Assembly (NCBI GenBank): GCA_905202055.1
Contig: CAJKQK010000010.1
Span: 1-45,842, forward strand
Direction of reading: 5' to 3'
Length of the DNA: 45,842 bases
Source: an uncultured Oxalobacter sp.
Lineage (GTDB): Bacteria > Pseudomonadota > Gammaproteobacteria > Burkholderiales > Burkholderiaceae_D
This document shows, piece after piece, positions 41,084 to 45,842 of the stretch. A model generated the notes under the pieces. The model saw only the letters and a program-made list of their open reading frames with translations. It did not search any database and had not been told where the DNA came from. The number at the start of each line of letters is the position of its first letter. Positions within the stretch are counted from its first letter, which is position 1. The translations under genes were made by a program, and so were the position numbers.

Positions 41084-41683
41084 ATGAAAAAGCTGATTCT
41101 GATTTTCGCCTGCGTATTCTCCTCGGCATGCATTGCCCGAAATCCCCGGACGCTGCCTGCGGATCTGGTCGGCAGGTGGGATGCCGCCAACAGGCAATGC
41201 GATAGTGGAAACAGCGGCATTGCCGGCATTTTCAACAGCTTGTCCGGGAAACAGCCGTTGCCCTGTATCGACAGGGAACTGGTGCCGGGTGAACTGAAAC
41301 ACAAAGGCTGGTGTCCGGAACATATTGCCGTCCAGCCGGACACGACCGTGACGGTCTGGAAAAACTGCCGTCCGGCCGATTTATTGTTTGTCCCGCTGGA
41401 ATCGGCCAAAGACGCCGAAACGGAAGATATTGTCCGGGATTACTGGCTCAGTCTGGATAACAGCGTTTTCGAGGAAAAAAACAATAAGCTGAAAGAGGCC
41501 GCGTTTTATTCCGCGAGGGTGAATGAAGATGCCGTCGAACTGGAAAAGCGGGGATATTGCTACCACGGGGAAGCCCCGGACCGGAAAGAACAGCTTGTTC
41601 CCTGTACGAAAAAGGAACTGGCAGAACGTCACCCGACGGGTGAGGCAAAGAAAACCGTCGACAAGACAGGGAATGGAAAATGA
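41084..41683 (+). CDS. Putative lipoprotein, unknown family
   Basis: The 199-residue protein begins MKKLILIFACVFSSACIARN. This is a short hydrophobic signal followed by SSAC, an acceptable lipobox with Cys16 as the lipidated residue. The mature part has several cysteines (QCDSG, PCIDREL, WCPEH, NCRPAD, YCYHGEA, PCTKKEL) that could form disulfides in the periplasm, and a charged tail. No family is recognised. The ATG at 41084 has no strong ribosome site but fits the signal peptide exactly. It is followed after about 100 bases by the MBL-fold gene on the same strand. A functional link is not evident. Confidence 0.65.
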   Translation: MKKLILIFACVFSSACIARNPRTLPADLVGRWDAANRQCDSGNSGIAGIFNSLSGKQPLPCIDRELVPGELKHKGWCPEHIAVQPDTTVTVWKNCRPADLLFVPLESAKDAETEDIVRDYWLSLDNSVFEEKNNKLKEAAFYSARVNEDAVELEKRGYCYHGEAPDRKEQLVPCTKKELAERHPTGEAKKTVDKTGNGK

Positions 41684-41785
41684 GGCGTTAAAACGCCGCG
41701 ATGTGTCGTTTGCTGTTTTTTTGGGGGATAATGAACCGTTGCCAGTGATGCCGGTTTTTTCGATGTGCCACTTTCAGGAGGCCGT

Positions 41786-42634
41786 ATGGTTTTTGCGCAA
41801 AATCCCGTTTTGTCCGTTCTGGCTGACGATACGGTTTCGTCAGAAGGATTCGTCTGTGAACATGCCTTGTCCATTCTCATCCGTTTGCCGAACGGTAAAC
41901 GCTGGCTTTTCGATACGGGAACGACGGACGTTTATCTGGAAAATGCAAAGCGGCTGGGCGAAAATCTGGATGGGCTTTCGGGCATTGTCATCTCTCACGG
42001 GCATGAGGACCATACGGGCGGACTGATGTTTTACCCGCGCCTGAAAGGAAAGCCGCCGGTTTTCGGCCATCCCTACATCTGGCACAAGTCCTATCAGGTG
42101 CGTCCCGACAAGCCGCTCCGGATTACGGGCATTCCCTATCTGTCCCGCATGTATATTTCGCCGGTGTTCGTGCCGGTGAACAATACGAGGCAGCTGGACG
42201 ATGATTTGTATTTTTTCACCGACATCCCGCGTGAACCGGGCAGTTTCGCACCGACACAAGGCAATTTCTTCAATGAGGACGGGACGGGACCGGTGCCCCT
42301 GATCGATGACGGCAGCCTTGTCATGAGAACGGGAAAGGGGCTGGTCGTGATCATGGGCTGTGCACATGCAGGCTACACCAATATCCTGAAAGCGGTTCAC
42401 AAAGCGTTTCCCGATGAGAAACTGCTGGCCGTGATCGGTGGGCTGCATCTGGGCAATGCGAGTGAAGCCGTGTTGAAAGAAGCAGCGGATTTTACCGATG
42501 AAATCAGGGCGACGGATTTCCGGTTTTACGGGGGGCACTGTACGGGTGAGAGGGCCATCACTTATTTCAGATCCCGTTTTGGCCAGCATGCTGTCCAGCC
42601 TCTTGGATCGGGGAAGGTGATCGCTTTTGACTGA
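41786..42634 (+). CDS. MBL-fold metallohydrolase (MJ0301-like)
   Basis: The 282-residue cytoplasmic protein has the metallo-beta-lactamase signature VISHGHEDHTGGL (His71, His73, Asp75, His76), preceded by the N-terminal strand LFDTGTTD. The later metal ligands lie in MGCAHAGYTNIL and GGLHLGNAS, and RFYGGHCTGERA closes the site. This arrangement is typical of the subfamily related to MJ0301 and dihydropterin/ribofuranosyl-aminobenzene phosphate synthase-like proteins. Family members hydrolyse or rearrange phosphate-containing substrates, and the substrate here is unknown. The ATG at 41786 follows AGGAGG; a GTG at 41765 is in frame but lacks a site. There is no signal peptide. Confidence 0.8.
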   Translation: MVFAQNPVLSVLADDTVSSEGFVCEHALSILIRLPNGKRWLFDTGTTDVYLENAKRLGENLDGLSGIVISHGHEDHTGGLMFYPRLKGKPPVFGHPYIWHKSYQVRPDKPLRITGIPYLSRMYISPVFVPVNNTRQLDDDLYFFTDIPREPGSFAPTQGNFFNEDGTGPVPLIDDGSLVMRTGKGLVVIMGCAHAGYTNILKAVHKAFPDEKLLAVIGGLHLGNASEAVLKEAADFTDEIRATDFRFYGGHCTGERAITYFRSRFGQHAVQPLGSGKVIAFD

Positions 42635-43033
42635 CGTCATACAATTTGGGACACAGATATGTAAACAGTTACTTCATGATCAGTTGCCTGTCAAAAAAAT
42701 CCTCGATATATAAAGTACATATACATGCTTGTATTTCATGCTCCATTCGTAATAACGGTCGTTACGAGTTGTTCACGATGGCATCGCTGACATTGCATGT
42801 ACCTGTTTAGCCTGCTTTAAAAATATTGTTATGTGTATTTTTGGCTGCGCGTATCCCTCATATTCACAACCATCACTTTGTAGGAATATTGTAATATGGC
42901 AGGCAGTTTTTTTAGTCATGACATGGCGGGGCAATTCTGGAAAATAACTGGTTTTGCCAGCTATGCCATGCCATTGCATTTTTGCTTACCGAAACAGCAG
43001 TATCTTGAATAATCGCTAGCACGACAGACATTC
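42635..43033. other. AT-rich region upstream of the type I RM locus
   Basis: About 400 bases without a supported gene. Two inverted repeats are visible: CGTAA...TTACG at 42748-42766 and ATATTGTAATAT at 42886-42897, either of which could bind a regulator of hsdM. A leftward open frame (42773-42979) lacks a ribosome site and family resemblance. The composition change marks the left edge of the hsd locus. Confidence 0.4.
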
Positions 43034-45487
43034 ATGGCCATCAAAAAATCAGATCTTTATTCAACTCTCTGGCAGTCCTGTGATGAACTACGAGGAGGGA
43101 TGGACGCCAGCCAGTATAAAGACTATGTTCTTGTACTGCTATTCGTGAAATACATCAGCGACAAATATACCGGGCCGTATGCTCAAATCAATATCCCCAA
43201 AGGAGCCAGCTTTGCCGATATGGTGGAACTGAAAGGCAAATCGGATATTGGTGACCAGATCAATAAAAAAATTCTGGCGCCTCTGGCTCAAGCCAACGGC
43301 CTGTCGGAAATGCCCGACTTTAATGATCCGGTAAAACTGGGTGAGGGGAAGGAAAAAGTCGATCGCCTGACCAACCTGATCGCTATTTTTGAAAATCCTG
43401 CACTGGATTTTTCACAGAATCGTGCAGATGGCGATGATCTTCTGGGAGATGCCTACGAATACCTGATGCGTCACTTTGCCACGGAAAGTGGCAAAAGCAA
43501 GGGGCAATTCTACACTCCGGCTGAAGTCAGCCGTGTTATGGCACAGGTGTTGGGCATACGGAATGCAAAAACCACTAACGACACCACTGTTTACGATCCG
43601 ACTTGCGGTTCCGGTTCCCTGCTGTTGAAAATTGGTGAAGAAGCCCGGCGGGGCAAAGATGTCAGAGTGAGCCTGTACGGACAGGAAAAAGACAATGCCA
43701 CTGCTGCTCTGGCACGAATGAACATGATCCTGCATGATTACGCCATAGCGGAAATCAAACAGGGCAATACTCTTGCCAATCCGTTATTTACAGAGAACTC
43801 TTCTCTTAAAACCTTTGACTATGTGGTGGCCAATCCTCCATTCAGTGACAAGCGCTGGAGTACGGGAATGCAGCCGGATGAAGATCCTTATAACCGATTC
43901 AAAGATTATGGCATCCCTCCGGGAAAACAGGGTGATTATGCCTATCTGCTGCATATTCTTCGTTCTCTGAAATCAACAGGTAAAGGGGCTTGCATATTGC
44001 CACACGGTGTCCTGTTTCGCGGTAATGCCGAAGGCGCCATTCGCAGGAACCTGGTACAACGAGGGGTTATTAAAGGCATCATCGGTCTGCCCGCCAATCT
44101 GTTTTACGGCACAGGCATTCCCGCCTGCATCATCGTACTGGACAAAGAGGGGGCGACCGCCCGGAAGGGGATTTTCATGGTCGATGCCTCGAAAGGTTTT
44201 CGTAAAGATGGGCCAAAAAATCGTTTGCGTGAGCAGGATATCCACCGAATAGTGGATATTTTTACCCGTCAGGTAGACGTTCCGGGCTATGCGCGCATGG
44301 TTTCCGTATCCGAAATCAGCGATGCCCGAAATGACTATAACCTGAATTTGCCCCGCTATATCGATAGTACCGAAGTAGAAGATCTTCAGGATATCGAAGC
44401 CCATATGCAAGGCGGCATACCCGACCGGGATCTGGATGCCTTGCAAGCATACTGGGATATTATTCCTGCCGTTCGAACCAGCCTGTTTGAAGAAAACCGC
44501 CCGGGATACAGCCAGTTGCGTATTCCTGCTTCCGACATCAAACCCGCTATTTTCAATCATCCTGAATTCACGGCATTTCAGGACCAGATCAGCGGGTTGT
44601 TTGAAAAATGGAAAACGACATATACGTCCTATCTCAAGACACAGCTTGAAAACATTCAGCCCAAGGCACTTATTGACAAACTGGCCGAGTCGTTACTGGC
44701 CAGTTTCAGGGATGCACCGCTCATAGATGCCTATGACGTATACCAGCATCTGATGGATTACTGGACAGAGACGATGCAGGATGATTGTTACCTGATCGCT
44801 GCAGATGGCTGGATTCAGGCGGCGCAACCGCAACTGATTATTGACGAGAAAAAGAAGAAATCCAAGACCAGACCTGACATGGTTGTGGGCAAGAAAAAAT
44901 ACACGACTGAGCTGATTCCACCCAACTTGATTGTTGAACGTTATTTCAAGGATGAGCAGACAGCCATTGATCTGATGCAATCAGAACTGGCAGCTCTGGA
45001 ACAGCAACTGGAAGAAATGGCTGAAGAACATGGTGGTGAAGACAGTTTGCTCGACGAGGCAAAAAATGAAAAAGACAAGCTGACCAAGGCATCTGTTGCA
45101 TCAAGACTCAAGGAAATAAAAACGGACAAAGAGGCGATCGATGAAAGACACGTCCTGCAGGCCTGCCTTGATCTGATCGAACAGGTTGCCAGCATCGGAA
45201 GCCGGTTGAAAACCGCACAGAATTCACTAATGACCAGAGTGGCTGATCAATATGGGAAACTGGCGGAAAAAGAAGTCAAGGCACTGGTAATCGATGACAA
45301 ATGGATGGCAACGCTGGAGGCTGCCGTTCAGGGTGAGCTCGATCGTATATCGCAAACCCTTGCCGGTCGTATTCGTGAACTGGCAGAACGCTATGCCCGG
45401 CCATTGCCGCAACTGATGGAAGAAACGGAAACCCTTTCTCTCCGTGTAGAGGCCCATTTGAAGCAAATGGGGATCAAATGGAACTGA
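43034..45487 (+). CDS. hsdM: Type I restriction-modification M subunit
   Basis: HsdM methylates adenine N6 at the site chosen by HsdS and is part of the R2M2S complex. The 817-residue protein has an N-terminal HsdM_N helical domain (LYSTLWQSCDELRGGMDASQ, then YKDYVLVLLFVKYISDKY). The QFYTP segment precedes SAM motif I YDPTCGSGSLL (about Asp188), and the catalytic motif is NPPF (267-270). A long C-terminal part (about 520-817) is helical and coiled-coil-like (LMQSELAALEQQLEEMAEEH). It is much longer than EcoKI HsdM (529), though extended HsdM proteins of this type exist. The stop overlaps the hsdS start by ten bases. AT-rich codon use compared with the neighbours suggests transfer. hsdR lies outside the window. 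Confidence 0.92.
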   Translation: MAIKKSDLYSTLWQSCDELRGGMDASQYKDYVLVLLFVKYISDKYTGPYAQINIPKGASFADMVELKGKSDIGDQINKKILAPLAQANGLSEMPDFNDPVKLGEGKEKVDRLTNLIAIFENPALDFSQNRADGDDLLGDAYEYLMRHFATESGKSKGQFYTPAEVSRVMAQVLGIRNAKTTNDTTVYDPTCGSGSLLLKIGEEARRGKDVRVSLYGQEKDNATAALARMNMILHDYAIAEIKQGNTLANPLFTENSSLKTFDYVVANPPFSDKRWSTGMQPDEDPYNRFKDYGIPPGKQGDYAYLLHILRSLKSTGKGACILPHGVLFRGNAEGAIRRNLVQRGVIKGIIGLPANLFYGTGIPACIIVLDKEGATARKGIFMVDASKGFRKDGPKNRLREQDIHRIVDIFTRQVDVPGYARMVSVSEISDARNDYNLNLPRYIDSTEVEDLQDIEAHMQGGIPDRDLDALQAYWDIIPAVRTSLFEENRPGYSQLRIPASDIKPAIFNHPEFTAFQDQISGLFEKWKTTYTSYLKTQLENIQPKALIDKLAESLLASFRDAPLIDAYDVYQHLMDYWTETMQDDCYLIAADGWIQAAQPQLIIDEKKKKSKTRPDMVVGKKKYTTELIPPNLIVERYFKDEQTAIDLMQSELAALEQQLEEMAEEHGGEDSLLDEAKNEKDKLTKASVASRLKEIKTDKEAIDERHVLQACLDLIEQVASIGSRLKTAQNSLMTRVADQYGKLAEKEVKALVIDDKWMATLEAAVQGELDRISQTLAGRIRELAERYARPLPQLMEETETLSLRVEAHLKQMGIKWN

Positions 45488-45842
45488 AACCGGGATACAA
45501 ACAAACTGAAGTGGGGGTGATTCCTGAGGATTGGCGGGTGATGCCCATCTCATCTTTATGCGACATTATCAGCGGAGGAACACCATCCACTTCATTTTCT
45601 GCCTTTTGGTTGAACGGCGATATACCTTGGTGTACTCCTTCAGATATTACAGAAACCAATGGTAAATATATTTACAGGACAGATCGGAATATAACTTCCC
45701 TTGGTCTCGCTAAAAGTTCAGCAAACCTTTTACCTGAAGGAAGTCTATTGCTTTGTAGTAGAGCCACTATTGGTGAGGTTAAAATTGCCAAGACCGAAAT
45801 TGCAACCAATCAAGGATTTAAGTCTTTGGTCTGCAACTATGT
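45478..45842 (+). CDS. hsdS: Type I specificity subunit, N-terminal part
   Basis: An ATG at 45478, overlapping the end of hsdM and preceded by GGGGATCAA, opens a frame that runs off the right edge after 121 codons. The peptide begins MELKPGYKQTEVGVIPEDWR, the typical HsdS opening (K-x-T-E-V/I-G-x-I-P-E-D-W). The first target-recognition domain follows with CDIISGGTPSTS, DIPWCTPSDITE, LLPEGSLLLCSRATIGEVKI and ATNQGFKSLV. This is the usual start of TRD1, which reads half of the bipartite DNA target. The target sequence cannot be inferred. The coding is AT-rich like hsdM. Confidence 0.92.
   Translation, partial: MELKPGYKQTEVGVIPEDWRVMPISSLCDIISGGTPSTSFSAFWLNGDIPWCTPSDITETNGKYIYRTDRNITSLGLAKSSANLLPEGSLLLCSRATIGEVKIAKTEIATNQGFKSLVCNY

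Noticed and set aside
42773..42979. Leftward 68-codon open frame upstream of hsdM
   Set aside because: AT-rich intergenic sequence, no ribosome site, no motif.
1..45842. tRNA, rRNA, insertion sequence, integrase and attachment sites
   Set aside because: Looked for while reading; no clover-leaf sequence, transposase or integrase protein, or target-site duplication was recognised. A dedicated tRNA/ncRNA scan was not possible.

Overview
The window looks like a chromosomal segment of a Gram-negative, respiring proteobacterium. The evidence is two autotransporters with C-terminal phenylalanine barrels, an O-antigen or envelope type acyltransferase, an odhA-odhB-lpdA operon, a PoxB-type pyruvate dehydrogenase and Rnf-like subunits. 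Codon use and protein style suggest Betaproteobacteria, Burkholderiales, possibly an Oxalobacteraceae member such as Oxalobacter. That placement is an inference from family resemblance and no search was run.

Left part (1-8254): the start of a leftward gene of unknown function, then a rightward cluster: a small Lys/Ala/Glu-rich membrane-anchored protein, an ApbE flavin transferase, RnfC and RnfD, joined by ATGA overlaps. No rnfA, B, E or G is present in the window. An acyltransferase-3/SGNH protein and a DinG/YoaA-type Fe-S helicase follow.

Middle part (8255-22335): an AT-rich two-gene module (OLD-like ABC ATPase plus DUF4276 protein) and a leftward block (small membrane protein, MATE exporter, YjjG nucleotidase, LA2681-like TPR/HEPN protein). 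A decayed EAL-domain gene, small unknown genes and a trans-aconitate methyltransferase follow. Then comes a second ATPase plus TOPRIM-like (RloB) module, and a leftward three-gene operon of unknown function ending in a secreted Sel1-repeat protein. That operon has the most unusual regulatory DNA in the window. A near-consensus leftward promoter drives a roughly 200-nt leader of five consecutive hairpins, four of them terminator-like. In three of these, the only mismatch becomes a G-U pair in the leftward RNA. Two tiny overlapping leader ORFs run through the array.

Right part (22336-45842): the 2-oxoglutarate dehydrogenase operon (odhA-odhB-lpdA) with a palindrome at its promoter, and an arginase-fold protein with an altered metal ligand. 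Two paralogous autotransporters have similar terminators, with a frameshifted autotransporter barrel remnant and a DUF6941-like gene between them. Then follow a periplasmic coiled-coil protein, a frameshifted carboxymuconolactone-decarboxylase-family gene, PoxB without its usual membrane-binding tail, a lipoprotein and an MBL-fold enzyme. A type I restriction-modification locus (hsdM complete, hsdS cut by the window edge) closes the window.

Broadly, housekeeping carbon and redox genes alternate with accessory modules: two ATPase/TOPRIM-like pairs, type I RM, autotransporters and the unknown operon. At least three pseudogenes (EAL, autotransporter barrel, CMD) show ongoing decay. No rRNA, tRNA, CRISPR array, insertion sequence or integrase was recognised.
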